NCBI RefSeq assembly: GCF_002163755.1
Contig: NZ_CP015863.1
Span: 620,001-684,000, forward strand
From: Vibrio campbellii CAIM 519 = NBRC 15631 = ATCC 25920
GTDB taxonomy: Bacteria; Pseudomonadota; Gammaproteobacteria; Enterobacterales; Vibrionaceae
Length of the DNA: 64,000 nucleotides
Reading direction: 5' to 3'
The notes beneath the pieces were generated by a model. That model was given only the letters and a program-made list of their open reading frames with translations, was not told the origin of the DNA and ran no database searches. Positions 1 through 7,617 of this stretch are shown in pieces. The position numbers and the translations under genes were made by a program. How positions within the stretch are numbered: the stretch's first letter is position 1; the number at the start of each line of letters is the position of its first letter.

Positions 1-159
1 GAAGGCTTATTTGTTGAAGTAGCAGCAGCTGAAGGCGAGAAGTGTGACCGTTGTTGGCACCACACGCCAGACGTAGGCACAATCGAAGGTCACGAGAAGA
101 TCTGTGGTCGTTGTGTGTCTAACGTTGACGGCGAAGGTGAAGTACGTAAATTCGCGTAA
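1..159 (+). CDS. ileS: Isoleucyl-tRNA synthetase, C-terminal end (partial)
   Basis: The reading frame is open from the first base and stops at TAA 157-159, giving the last 52 residues of a longer protein. It contains two Cys-x-x-Cys pairs (CDRCWH and ICGRC), the zinc knuckle that closes class I isoleucyl-tRNA synthetases of the bacterial IleS type. IleS charges tRNA-Ile with isoleucine in the cytoplasm. The identification rests on this zinc motif together with the downstream lspA-fkpB-ispH order, which follows ileS in E. coli and Vibrio. The 5' part lies outside the window. Confidence 0.9.
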   Translation, partial: EGLFVEVAAAEGEKCDRCWHHTPDVGTIEGHEKICGRCVSNVDGEGEVRKFA

Positions 160-191
160 TTGCCTAGAACGACTGAACTTTTTTTAAAATT

Positions 192-222
192 AACAGCCCC
201 AGTATTTACTGGGGCTGTTTGT
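192..222 (+). terminator. Intrinsic terminator or attenuating hairpin between ileS and lspA
   Basis: A perfect 12-bp stem (AACAGCCCCAGT / ACTGGGGCTGTT) with a 4-nt loop lies at 192-219, but only three T follow. It may end part of the ileS transcripts while letting some read through into lspA, whose start is 14 bp downstream. Confidence 0.6.
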
Positions 223-232
223 AGGTAAAGTA

Positions 233-739
233 ATGAGTGAAAAAGCACTGACGTTAAAGCAATCTGGAGTTCGCTGGCTATGGTTAGCAATTCTGGTATT
301 TATTGCCGATATTGGCATCAAATTGGTGGTAATGGACAACATGGGCTACGGATGGGCGAACCGAATTGAGGTGCTGCCATTCTTCAACCTACTTTATGTT
401 CATAACTACGGTGCAGCATTCAGCTTCTTGAGCGATCAAGCGGGCTGGCAACGCTGGTTGTTCACTGGTATCGCGTTTGTTGTGACAGGTCTTTTGACTT
501 ACTGGATGAGTAAGCTTCCAGCCAAAGAAAAATGGAACAACATCGCTTATGCATTGATTATTGGTGGTGCAGTGGGCAACGTGTTTGACCGTGTGGTTCA
601 CGGCTTTGTTGTTGATTACCTTGACTTCTTCTGGGGCAGCTATCACTGGCCAGCATTCAATCTAGCGGATACGACTATCTGTATTGGTGCGGCAATGATC
701 ATTCTTGACGGCTTCCGCAAAAAGGATGCTAACAAGTAA
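233..739 (+). CDS. lspA: Lipoprotein signal peptidase (signal peptidase II)
   Basis: The product is a 168-residue polytopic inner-membrane aspartyl protease that cuts signal peptides from diacylglyceryl prolipoproteins just before the lipidated cysteine. Four hydrophobic segments are visible (about residues 15-33, 72-92, 103-118 and 143-160). The catalytic aspartates are D128 in the GFVVD motif and D146 in FNLADT, spaced as in the Pseudomonas enzyme. Its length is normal for the family. Substrates in this window include BamD and the DUF2799 lipoprotein. It follows ileS and precedes fkpB and ispH, the standard gammaproteobacterial order. A strong hairpin separates it from ileS and another from fkpB, so it may be expressed partly by read-through. 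Confidence 0.97.
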   Translation: MSEKALTLKQSGVRWLWLAILVFIADIGIKLVVMDNMGYGWANRIEVLPFFNLLYVHNYGAAFSFLSDQAGWQRWLFTGIAFVVTGLLTYWMSKLPAKEKWNNIAYALIIGGAVGNVFDRVVHGFVVDYLDFFWGSYHWPAFNLADTTICIGAAMIILDGFRKKDANK

Positions 740-765
740 TCTTTTGCGATATACCGAATAACCCT

Positions 766-799
766 AAGCGTCGTCCGTTGATTCGAACGACGCTTTTTA
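766..799 (+). terminator. Intrinsic terminator after lspA
   Basis: The 9-bp stem AAGCGTCGT / ACGACGCTT (766-774 and 787-795) is followed by a T-rich run. It ends lspA transcripts 27 bp after the stop codon. Confidence 0.8.
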
Positions 800-900
800 T
801 TATGTTGGAGCGCAATCCGCGTATCTTCGTACAATAAAAAGCAATCACAGTACGTGATCAGACAGAACGCTGGACAACCCAAGAACAAGGAAGCAGTAAC

Positions 901-1332
901 GTGACAACAATAAATCAAGATTCAGCAGTAACGCTGCACTTTACCATCAAAATGCAAGATGGCTCTGTAGCAGACAGCACACACAATATGGGTAAGCCTG
1001 CTAAATTCGTGATGGGCGATGGCAGTTTGAGTGAGAACTTTGAGCAATGCCTACTAGGCTTACAAGTAGGTGAAGAAAAGGCGATCGAACTAAAAGCCGC
1101 TGATGCGTTTGGTATGCCGAACCCAGACCATATCCACCATATGGACCGCACTAAATTTGTTGGCGAAGCGGAAGTTGAAGTCGGCACGATCATGGCATTC
1201 AGCGGTCCAGACGGTATGGAAATCCCGGGCATCATTACTGAGATTGCTGGCGACTCAGTGACAGTGGATTTCAACCATCCACTCGCGGGACAAGACGTGA
1301 CTTTCGAAGTCGAAATTTTGTCAGTAGAATAG
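901..1332 (+). CDS. fkpB: FKBP-type peptidyl-prolyl cis-trans isomerase (SlpA/FkpB)
   Basis: This 143-residue cytoplasmic FKBP-type prolyl isomerase of the SlyD-like group probably acts as a folding helper. The N-terminal FKBP half is visible (TLHFTIKMQDGSVADST), followed by the insert-in-flap region (residues about 70-125) with DAFGMPNPDHIHHMDR and the closing GQDVTFEVEIL strand. The start is GTG at 901, 10 nt after AAGGA. No ATG fits the family's N terminus. It lies 24 bp upstream of ispH with no terminator between, so the two are probably cotranscribed, as in E. coli. It lacks the metal-binding His/Cys tail of SlyD, which favours FkpB. Confidence 0.93.
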   Translation: MTTINQDSAVTLHFTIKMQDGSVADSTHNMGKPAKFVMGDGSLSENFEQCLLGLQVGEEKAIELKAADAFGMPNPDHIHHMDRTKFVGEAEVEVGTIMAFSGPDGMEIPGIITEIAGDSVTVDFNHPLAGQDVTFEVEILSVE

Positions 1333-1356
1333 CGAACCAAATTAAAGATAACTTCC

Positions 1357-2322
1357 ATGAGCAATGAAATGAAAATCCTGTTAGCTAACCCACGTGGTTT
1401 CTGTGCTGGTGTTGACCGCGCGATTAGCATCGTAGAGCGTGCGCTAGAGATGTATCAGCCACCAATCTATGTTCGACATGAAGTGGTACACAACCGCTTT
1501 GTGGTTGAAGGTCTAAAGCAGCGTGGTGCTATCTTCGTTGAAGAATTGCACGAAGTGCCAGACAACAACATTGTGATTTTCTCCGCTCATGGTGTGTCAC
1601 AAGCCGTACGCCAAGAAGCGAAGTCTCGTGATTTAACAGTATTCGATGCAACGTGTCCGCTGGTAACCAAAGTACACATGGAAGTAGCGCGCGCGAGCCG
1701 TCGAAATATGGAAGTGGTACTGATTGGTCATGCTGGTCACCCAGAAGTGGAAGGTACAATGGGCCAGTACTCTAGCGAGACGGGCGGTATGTACCTTGTG
1801 GAAACGCCAGCCGATGTTGAGAAGCTAAAATCGATCGTAAAAGATCCATCGGATCTGCACTACGTAAGCCAAACAACATTGTCTGTCGATGAAACCGCAG
1901 ACGTAATTGAAGAGTTACGCCGCGTATTCCCAGAGATTCAAGGTCCTCGTAAAGATGATATCTGCTACGCGACGCAAAACCGTCAAGATGCTGTGCGTGA
2001 GCTCTCTGCTGATGTTGATGTGATGGTCGTTGTGGGTTCTAAGAACTCTTCAAACTCTACTCGCTTAAAAGAGTTGGCTGAAAAGCTAGGCACTCCGGGC
2101 TACTTAACGGACTGCCCAGAAGACATCAAGCCAGAGTGGTTTGAGGGTAAGGTAAAAGTCGGTGTGACTGCCGGCGCATCTGCACCAGAAGAGTTGGTAA
2201 ACCAAATCCTAGATCGCATCAAAGAACTGGTTGGTGCTGAGGCAGTAGATGAAGTGCTTGGTCGTGAAGAGAACATGTTCTTCGAAGTACCAAAAGAACT
2301 GCAAATTAAGCAAGTCGATTAA
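1357..2322 (+). CDS. ispH: 4-hydroxy-3-methylbut-2-enyl diphosphate reductase
   Basis: IspH carries out the last step of the MEP isoprenoid pathway, reducing HMBPP to isopentenyl and dimethylallyl diphosphate with a [4Fe-4S] cluster. All three cluster cysteines are present: C16 (NPRGFCAG), C100 (DATCPLV) and C203 (DICYAT). The substrate-binding H41, H128 and E132 of GHPEVEGTMGQ are also seen. The 321-residue product starts at ATG 1357. A second in-frame ATG at 1369 would give exactly the E. coli N terminus (first cluster Cys at position 12), so the true start could be four codons later. It is the last gene of the lspA-fkpB-ispH group. Confidence 0.97.
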   Translation: MSNEMKILLANPRGFCAGVDRAISIVERALEMYQPPIYVRHEVVHNRFVVEGLKQRGAIFVEELHEVPDNNIVIFSAHGVSQAVRQEAKSRDLTVFDATCPLVTKVHMEVARASRRNMEVVLIGHAGHPEVEGTMGQYSSETGGMYLVETPADVEKLKSIVKDPSDLHYVSQTTLSVDETADVIEELRRVFPEIQGPRKDDICYATQNRQDAVRELSADVDVMVVVGSKNSSNSTRLKELAEKLGTPGYLTDCPEDIKPEWFEGKVKVGVTAGASAPEELVNQILDRIKELVGAEAVDEVLGREENMFFEVPKELQIKQVD

Positions 2323-2337
2323 GACCAATCAAACATC

Positions 2338-2365
2338 AAAAGGCGACCACAAGGTCGCCTTTTTC
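2338..2365 (+). terminator. Intrinsic terminator after ispH
   Basis: The 8-bp stem AGGCGACC / GGTCGCCT (2341-2360) has an ACAA loop, A's upstream and five T downstream. It lies 16 bp past the ispH stop. Confidence 0.9.
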
Positions 2366-2402
2366 ATTGGGAATTGCTACACGAGTTCATCAGAGCCTGA
2401 GC

Positions 2403-3131
2403 TTAGCTGCTGATACCTAACAGCTCCTTGAGCACCTTTAGGTAACGACGGCTCACCGGGATCTCAAAGCCGGTTTTGGTGATGATTTCTGCCAGCCCGT
2501 TTTCAAGTAGCTTAATCTCGCTGATGGCTTTAATACTGACCAGATACTGTCGATGGCAACGCACCAATGGGGTTTTCTCTTCCAAGGTTTTTAGCGTGAG
2601 CTGTGTGCTGGCGGTTTGGCTGGTGGAGCGTACATGTACTCCGCTGATGTCACTGTAAGCGCACTCAACCGTTTCGGTTGCCATGATCACAATGCGGTTG
2701 TGTCCAATGCAAGGTATCTGGTCTAGGCTCTCGGGCGCGATGGCTGATAGTTGCTGAGTGAGCGCGGATTGACTCATTACTTTGTTCAGGCGCTTGACGG
2801 TTTTTGTCAAACGGCATGGGTCAACGGGCTTGAGTAAGTAGTCGAACGCGTTGTCTTCAAAGGCTTGGATAGCGTATTGATCGTAGGCGGTCACAAACAC
2901 CACGTAAGGCATGGTCTCTGGGTCTAACATGCCCAACAGCTCTATGCCCGTCACCTGTGGCATTTGGATGTCGAGAAACACCACATCAGGTTTGAGTTCA
3001 TTGATCTTCTTTAGCCCCATGATGGCGTTTGACGCGTCGCCAATCACCTCAATCTGGCCTGTTTCATCCAATAGCTCTGCTAACTCTTCACGAGCAAATT
3101 GTTCATCATCAATGACGAGTGCGGTTAACAT
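2403..3131 (-). CDS. btsR: LytTR-family response regulator (BtsR-like)
   Basis: This is a 242-residue two-component response regulator. Residues 1-120 are a receiver domain with acidic pair D8-D9, phosphoacceptor D54 (VVFLDIQMP), T83 and K102. Residues about 138-240 form a LytTR DNA-binding domain (HNRIVIMATETVECAYS, then VRCHRQYLVSIKAI). This layout and length match E. coli BtsR (YehT), which is partnered with the pyruvate sensor BtsS. It lies 31 bp downstream of the kinase gene on the same strand, so they form an operon. LytTR proteins bind direct repeats. A seven-fold repeat with the BtsR-type core sits upstream of the transporter gene at 4972-6456, its probable target. Assignment to BtsR rather than another LytTR regulator is inference from neighbours and overall similarity. 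Confidence 0.88.
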   Translation of the reverse strand: MLTALVIDDEQFAREELAELLDETGQIEVIGDASNAIMGLKKINELKPDVVFLDIQMPQVTGIELLGMLDPETMPYVVFVTAYDQYAIQAFEDNAFDYLLKPVDPCRLTKTVKRLNKVMSQSALTQQLSAIAPESLDQIPCIGHNRIVIMATETVECAYSDISGVHVRSTSQTASTQLTLKTLEEKTPLVRCHRQYLVSIKAISEIKLLENGLAEIITKTGFEIPVSRRYLKVLKELLGISS

Positions 3132-3162
3132 CCAAGACTACCTTTGTGCGTTTTCACTGTAC

Positions 3163-4833
3163 TTATCGCGAGTGGGGAATGATAAAACTCATTTTAGTAA
3201 ATTGGTGCTGCTGAGAGGTAATTTTTAGCGCTGAATCACGCCCAAATTGATTCGATAAGCGCTTATCGACAATTTCCATCCCCAAACCAGAATGATTCTC
3301 TTTTGGTGGCTCATAGCTTCCCGCGTTGTCTTCTACCGTAATCAGTGCACCTTGTGGGTGAGCTTGGCTGTAAATCTTCACTTTGCCGCCTTCTAACATA
3401 TTGGAAATACCATGCTTGATGGCGTTCTCAACGAGCGGTTGAAGAGTAAAGCTCGGCAGCTTGATATCCAAAAGCTTTGGTTCAATATCAATTTCAACTT
3501 CTAAGCGATCAGTAAAGCGTGCCTTTTCTATAGATAAGTAGGAATTCACGTGTGCCAACTCTTCCTTTAGCGTTACGGTATTGATGTTCTGCTTTAAGTT
3601 ACTGCGGAAGAAGTGCGACAAGTTTTGGATCAGCTCTCGCGCCTTATCTGGATCTCGACGAGTAATAGCACTGATAGTATTCAGCGCATTAAACAAAAAG
3701 TGTGGGTTCACCTGAGCGTGCAACAGTTTGATTTCTGCCTGAGCTAATAGGGTTTGCTGCTGCTGATAATCGCCATACAAGATTTGGCTCGATAGAAGCT
3801 GAGCAATGCCTTCTGCCATTGACATGTTCGCAGTAGAGAACAGTTTGCGTTTTGGCTCATAGAGTTTAATGGTTCCAACTACCTCTTTACCTGCACGCAG
3901 AGGAATGATCAACGCAGATCCCAATTTGCAGTCTTGCGCCAATGAACATTGATATGGTCGCTCGCTACCATCAAGGTAGATGATGTCATTCTTCTCCATT
4001 GAATCGAGTGTGCTTTGCGATGAAATAGGAGTATTTGGCCTATGATGATCATCACCGATACCAACGAAAGCCAGAATCTTCTCTTGGTCGGTAATAGCGA
4101 CCGCACCGACCTTTGTTTCTTCATAAATAATACGGGCAATCTTATCGGCGTTTTCGCTGTTAAAGCCAGTACTCAGAATACCGACCGAGCGATCGGCAAT
4201 GCTCAATGCGCGGCGGGAAAAGGTCGCTGAGTACTTTTCAAAAATGGTTTTACGATCTTGCAAAATACTCATAAACAGAGCAGCACCAACGGAGTTAGCA
4301 ATGATCATCGGAGCCGCAATCGCTGAAACCAGCTCATAGGCTTGGTCGAAAGGTTTGGCTACGGCGAGCAACAGAATCATCTGTACGATTTCCGCTACAA
4401 AAGTCACACTGAATACCACGCTTGGATTAAACAGCATTGCACCTTTGTTGCGCTTGATGAGGTAAACATGCAGCAAGCCACCAATCAAGCCTTCTGCTGT
4501 AGTCGAAATAGCGCAGGCTAAATCCGTAAAACCACCAAGGGTGTAACGGTGAATACCGCCCGTTAGTCCCACCGCGAAACCAACGACAGGCCCACCAAAC
4601 AGGCCACCCATTACTGCTCCGATAGCGCGTGTATTAGCGATGGCGTCGTTAATCTGTAATCCGAAGTAGGTGCCAAGAATACAAAAGCCAGAGAAGAGCA
4701 CGTAACAAATGAGCCGATGGCTGAGGCGAGAGGAGATGCTCAGCAGAGGCAAAATGATCGGCGTTTTACTCAGCATGTAAGCCAACACTAAGTAAACACA
4801 CATTTGTTGTAAAAGGGAGATGACCAGTTCCAT
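3163..4833 (-). CDS. btsS: LytS-family sensor histidine kinase (BtsS-like)
   Basis: This 556-residue membrane kinase has about six N-terminal hydrophobic segments (residues 5-190, of the 5TM-LYT type, with NTRAIGAVMGGLFGGP), then a GAF-like cytoplasmic domain (about 215-350). A HisKA-type phosphoacceptor region follows with H378 in NPHFLFNALN, then an ATPase domain with N box LVENAIKHG and G box GLGMEIVDKRL. The order and length match E. coli BtsS (YehU), described as a high-affinity pyruvate receptor. It is followed at 31 bp by the LytTR regulator. A terminator separates it from the CstA-family gene upstream. Pyruvate sensing is inferred from the family and was not tested. Confidence 0.88.
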   Translation of the reverse strand: MELVISLLQQMCVYLVLAYMLSKTPIILPLLSISSRLSHRLICYVLFSGFCILGTYFGLQINDAIANTRAIGAVMGGLFGGPVVGFAVGLTGGIHRYTLGGFTDLACAISTTAEGLIGGLLHVYLIKRNKGAMLFNPSVVFSVTFVAEIVQMILLLAVAKPFDQAYELVSAIAAPMIIANSVGAALFMSILQDRKTIFEKYSATFSRRALSIADRSVGILSTGFNSENADKIARIIYEETKVGAVAITDQEKILAFVGIGDDHHRPNTPISSQSTLDSMEKNDIIYLDGSERPYQCSLAQDCKLGSALIIPLRAGKEVVGTIKLYEPKRKLFSTANMSMAEGIAQLLSSQILYGDYQQQQTLLAQAEIKLLHAQVNPHFLFNALNTISAITRRDPDKARELIQNLSHFFRSNLKQNINTVTLKEELAHVNSYLSIEKARFTDRLEVEIDIEPKLLDIKLPSFTLQPLVENAIKHGISNMLEGGKVKIYSQAHPQGALITVEDNAGSYEPPKENHSGLGMEIVDKRLSNQFGRDSALKITSQQHQFTKMSFIIPHSR

Positions 4834-4894
4834 AGCGAACCTAACCTAAAAATGATGTTTTTATTGTAAGTGAATTAAATCTTCGAAGAGAAAC

Positions 4895-4922
4895 AAAAAG
4901 AGCCTGCGTTGGGCAGGCTCTT
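4895..4922 (-). terminator. Intrinsic terminator after the CstA-family gene
   Basis: Read on the minus strand, AGAGCCTGC / GCAGGCTCT (9 bp, 5-nt loop) is followed by a T run. It isolates the transporter transcript from the downstream btsS-btsR genes. Confidence 0.88.
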
Positions 4923-4971
4923 GGTTTATCCAGACATTGATAATGAATCGGTTAGCAAGCGAAGGTATTCA

Positions 4972-6456
4972 TTATGCAGTTTCTGAGGCTGTTTGCGGTT
5001 TCTCTTCGTCAGCCAGTTCTGTCTCGCCTTTGCCTTTAGAAATCTTGATAACGTAACCTGCTGCCGCTAGTGCGAATAGAACGCCCGCGATAGTCGAGAT
5101 TTGCATTGGCAGACCGAAACCTAGTGTGCTGTTGTTTAGAATGAAAGTCACACATACGGTTGTCATGAATACGGCTGGTACTGTCGTAATCCAGTGCAGC
5201 TTGTTGTGGCGTAGTAGGTAAGCCGACGCAGTCCAAAGCATCATTACTGCTGTTGTTTGGTTTGCGAAGCCGAAGTAGCGCCAGATGATACCGAAGTCTA
5301 CTTGAGTCAGGATGCCGCCGATAACGAACAGTGGTACAGCCATTAGAAGACGGTTACGCAGTGTTTTCTGTTCCATACCGAAGTATTCAGCAAGAATCAG
5401 GCGGCTTGAGCGGAATGCAGTGTCACCTGATGTGATTGGCAGAATAACAACACCAAGGAAAGCAATCACACCACCGAATACACCCAGTAGGCCAAATGAC
5501 GCGCTGTATACCACGTTACCAGGACCACCGTTTTTCACAGCTTCTGCAAGACCGTCAAGTGTACCGAAGAAAGACAGAGCAATAGCACACCAGATAAGCG
5601 CGATAACGCCTTCACCAATCATTGCACCGTAGAATACGAAGCGACCGTTCTTCTCATTTTCCATACAACGCGCCATCAGTGGTGACTGAGTTGCGTGGAA
5701 GCCAGAGATAGCACCACATGCGATAGTGATAAATAGCGCAGGCCATAGAGGCATATCGTTCGGGTTCAAGTTAGTGAACATATCGCTTACTTGGAAGTCG
5801 CCCATTACTGTGTGCTCGCTAGAGAACGCAACTGCAGTCATTAGACCCACAGACATGAAGATCAGTAGTGCGCCGAACAATGGGTAGAAACGACCGATGA
5901 TTTTATCTACAGGAACAATTGTCGCGATGATGTAGTAAGCGAAAATCAACACAACCATGGTTGTCATGCTAACGCTAAAGCTGGTTTGGTCGTTGATTAG
6001 GTTTGTGATCATACCTGCTGGTGCTGATACGAATACCACACCAACGAGAAGCAATAGGACAATGGCAAAGATGTTCATAAAGTGTTTTGCGCCATTACCT
6101 AGGTAGCGACCCGTAATTGTTGGTACTGATGCACCACCGTTACGAACAGAAAGCATGCCTGAGAAGTAATCGTGTACCGCACCTGCGAAGATACAACCTA
6201 CAACAATCCACAGCATTGCCGCAGGGCCATATAGCGCACCCATGATTGGACCGAAGATAGGGCCAACACCAGCGATGTTAAGTAGCTGAACAAGGTAAAC
6301 ACGTTTGGTTGACATTGGAACGTAGTCAACACCGTCCGTTTTAGTATGGGCAGGCGTTTGGCGATTCTCATTGATACCGAAAACTTTCTCAACGAAAGCG
6401 CCGTAGATGAAGTATCCGCCGATGAGGGCTGCGACACAGGTTAGAAACCACATCAT
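4972..6456 (-). CDS. Short CstA-family transporter, candidate pyruvate importer
   Basis: This 494-residue protein has twelve or more membrane spans. Family signatures include the N-terminal DGVDYVPMSTKRVYLVQLLNIAGVG-type segment, then GPIFGPIMGALYGPAAMLW and GVVILPITSGDTAFRSSR. It belongs to the CstA/BtsT carbon-starvation permeases, which import pyruvate or peptides with protons, but is about 200 residues shorter than E. coli CstA and BtsT (about 700). The minus-strand ATG at 6456 has a good AAGGAC Shine-Dalgarno. It lies beside btsSR, whose E. coli counterpart activates a BtsT pyruvate symporter, and its upstream region carries seven LytTR-type repeats. I infer a pyruvate-induced pyruvate transporter. 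I recall a similar Vibrio campbellii locus being described, but cannot check it here. Confidence 0.85.
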   Translation of the reverse strand: MMWFLTCVAALIGGYFIYGAFVEKVFGINENRQTPAHTKTDGVDYVPMSTKRVYLVQLLNIAGVGPIFGPIMGALYGPAAMLWIVVGCIFAGAVHDYFSGMLSVRNGGASVPTITGRYLGNGAKHFMNIFAIVLLLLVGVVFVSAPAGMITNLINDQTSFSVSMTTMVVLIFAYYIIATIVPVDKIIGRFYPLFGALLIFMSVGLMTAVAFSSEHTVMGDFQVSDMFTNLNPNDMPLWPALFITIACGAISGFHATQSPLMARCMENEKNGRFVFYGAMIGEGVIALIWCAIALSFFGTLDGLAEAVKNGGPGNVVYSASFGLLGVFGGVIAFLGVVILPITSGDTAFRSSRLILAEYFGMEQKTLRNRLLMAVPLFVIGGILTQVDFGIIWRYFGFANQTTAVMMLWTASAYLLRHNKLHWITTVPAVFMTTVCVTFILNNSTLGFGLPMQISTIAGVLFALAAAGYVIKISKGKGETELADEEKPQTASETA

Positions 6457-6771
6457 AGCAATTGTCCTTGGTTTAATAGGTAGGTAATTTTTTAAGCTCA
6501 GGATGTATCTTATGCGCCCCTTTTGTTAAGCGCATTCGCTCTGTGGATGAGTGGTCGAATAGAGAAGCGAGTGGTCGATATAAGGATTAAGTGGTTTTAT
6601 CGTTTGTTCAGTGGTCGGGATATCCGTTAAGCGGTGAAATTCGGTACTCAGTGGTCGTTATGTACCGTGAGTGGTTGTAGGAGAAACTCGCAGGCAAAAT
6701 CGACACAGCAGCGGCAAAGCACAGGCTTTAGTGATAAGCTTGTTGGGAAAACAACTAGTTAAGGAAGAATC
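6457..6771. other. Intergenic control region between the CstA-family gene and the lipoprotein gene
   Basis: These 315 bp separate two divergent genes and hold the seven-fold operator array (6548-6675) with a candidate minus-strand promoter at 6507-6512. I found no clear plus-strand promoter for the lipoprotein gene beyond its Shine-Dalgarno (AAGGAAG just before 6772). The array could affect both genes. Confidence 0.6.
6548..6675 (-). promoter_or_regulatory. Seven-copy 20-bp-spaced LytTR (BtsR-type) operator array
   Basis: On the minus strand the core ACC(A/G)CT occurs seven times. The plus-strand 8-mers start at 6548, 6568, 6588, 6608, 6628, 6648 and 6668, an exact 20-bp period. Four copies (6548, 6588, 6628, 6668) also satisfy the full remembered E. 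coli BtsR half-site ACC(G/A)CT(C/T)A; E. coli has only two, about 21 bp apart. Weaker copies may continue the phase at 6688 and 6708. A possible TAAGAT -10 for the transporter gene lies at 6507-6512 on the minus strand, so the array ends about where a -35 region would be. Confidence 0.82.
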
Positions 6772-7113
6772 ATGAAAAAGGCAACGTTAGGCTTGGCGCT
6801 GGCTTTACTCGCTGGATGTGCGGTAACCACGGAAGAATTGGCGCAATCTGGTGATTGGTATCAGATCGGTTATCAAGATGGTATTGCAGGGCATACCTCT
6901 CGTACGGTGAAAGAGCTCAATCAGCTCGGTAATGCTAAGCAAGGTGACTACGACCAAGGCTACCTAGAAGGTGTAACAGAATACTGTAATCCAGATTTCG
7001 CTTACCAAATGGGTCTGTCTGGGCAGAATTATGAAGGTGTATGTGAGGGAACGCCTGGGGCACAAAAATTCCGTATGGAATGGCAACGTGGTTGGAACGA
7101 ATACAGTAACTAG
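6772..7113 (+). CDS. DUF2799-type lipoprotein
   Basis: The 113-residue precursor has a lipoprotein signal peptide with lipobox LLAGC, so lipidation is expected at C16 after cleavage by LspA. Position +2 is Ala, which suggests outer-membrane sorting. The mature part has repeated Tyr/Gly-Asp patterns (YQIGYQDGIAG, YDQGYLEGVTEYC, WQRGWNEY) typical of DUF2799 proteins, whose function is not known. Two cysteines besides the lipobox could pair. Start ATG 6772 has AAGGAAG 8 nt upstream. It is transcribed away from the CstA-family gene and shares the control region with the LytTR array. Confidence 0.8.
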   Translation: MKKATLGLALALLAGCAVTTEELAQSGDWYQIGYQDGIAGHTSRTVKELNQLGNAKQGDYDQGYLEGVTEYCNPDFAYQMGLSGQNYEGVCEGTPGAQKFRMEWQRGWNEYSN

Positions 7114-7218
7114 TTCTGTTTCATAATCAAGACGGCAATTTTCCCTGTTAATCTTCTGACATTTGAATTTTATTGCTTTGGTGTACTGGTGATATCAGAT
7201 TCAATCAGAAGTGAAAAC

Positions 7219-7548
7219 ATGAAGAAGTATTTTTTGGTCGCATTAGCATTGTTGCCCTTAACGGTTGGTGCGACCAACGTGTTGAAAGAGTCGATTAAGA
7301 TGAAGCGTAAGTGCGATCATGACAAGCATCGTATTACCAACACCATCAACCACACTAAGCGCAATATCAAAGAGATCACCGATGGCACTTATGTGGAGAA
7401 TCAGGTTAAGCGTGAAGTAAACCAAACCACGCGTAAGTACACCAATAAAGTGGATAACGTGAAGAACATAACGAACCCCGATCACATCAAACGCAAAGCA
7501 AATGACAAGCTTAACCAAGAGTTTGATGAATGGTTGTATGAAGACTAA
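7219..7548 (+). CDS. Small secreted basic protein of unknown function
   Basis: I do not recognise this 109-residue product. A signal peptide is clear (MKKYFLVALALLPLTVGA, cleavage near residue 18). The mature part is very hydrophilic and rich in Lys, Asn, Thr and Asp, with charged heptad-like stretches (about residues 30-95) that suggest a helical or coiled-coil periplasmic protein. I chose ATG 7219 because it begins the signal peptide and has AGAAGTG upstream. A GTG ten codons earlier would bury the signal sequence. The gene stands alone between the DUF2799 lipoprotein gene and a bidirectional terminator. There are no cysteines in the mature region apart from one near residue 31. Confidence 0.7.
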   Translation: MKKYFLVALALLPLTVGATNVLKESIKMKRKCDHDKHRITNTINHTKRNIKEITDGTYVENQVKREVNQTTRKYTNKVDNVKNITNPDHIKRKANDKLNQEFDEWLYED

Positions 7549-7566
7549 ATCTTGATATCAGAATAA

Positions 7567-7595
7567 GAAAGGAGACCTTGAGGTCTCCTTTTTGT
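7567..7595. terminator. Bidirectional terminator between the small secreted gene and murQ
   Basis: The 10-bp stem AAGGAGACCT / AGGTCTCCTT (7569-7590) has T's downstream on the plus strand and A's upstream that become T's on the minus strand. It serves both convergent genes. Confidence 0.88.
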
Positions 7596-7617
7596 TTGCT
7601 TGGACTCTATCATTTCA

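Noticed and set aside
915..1430. 171-codon antisense frame opposite fkpB
   Set aside because: It lies opposite a well-supported gene, lacks a ribosome site and its residue composition is that of a reverse-strand shadow.
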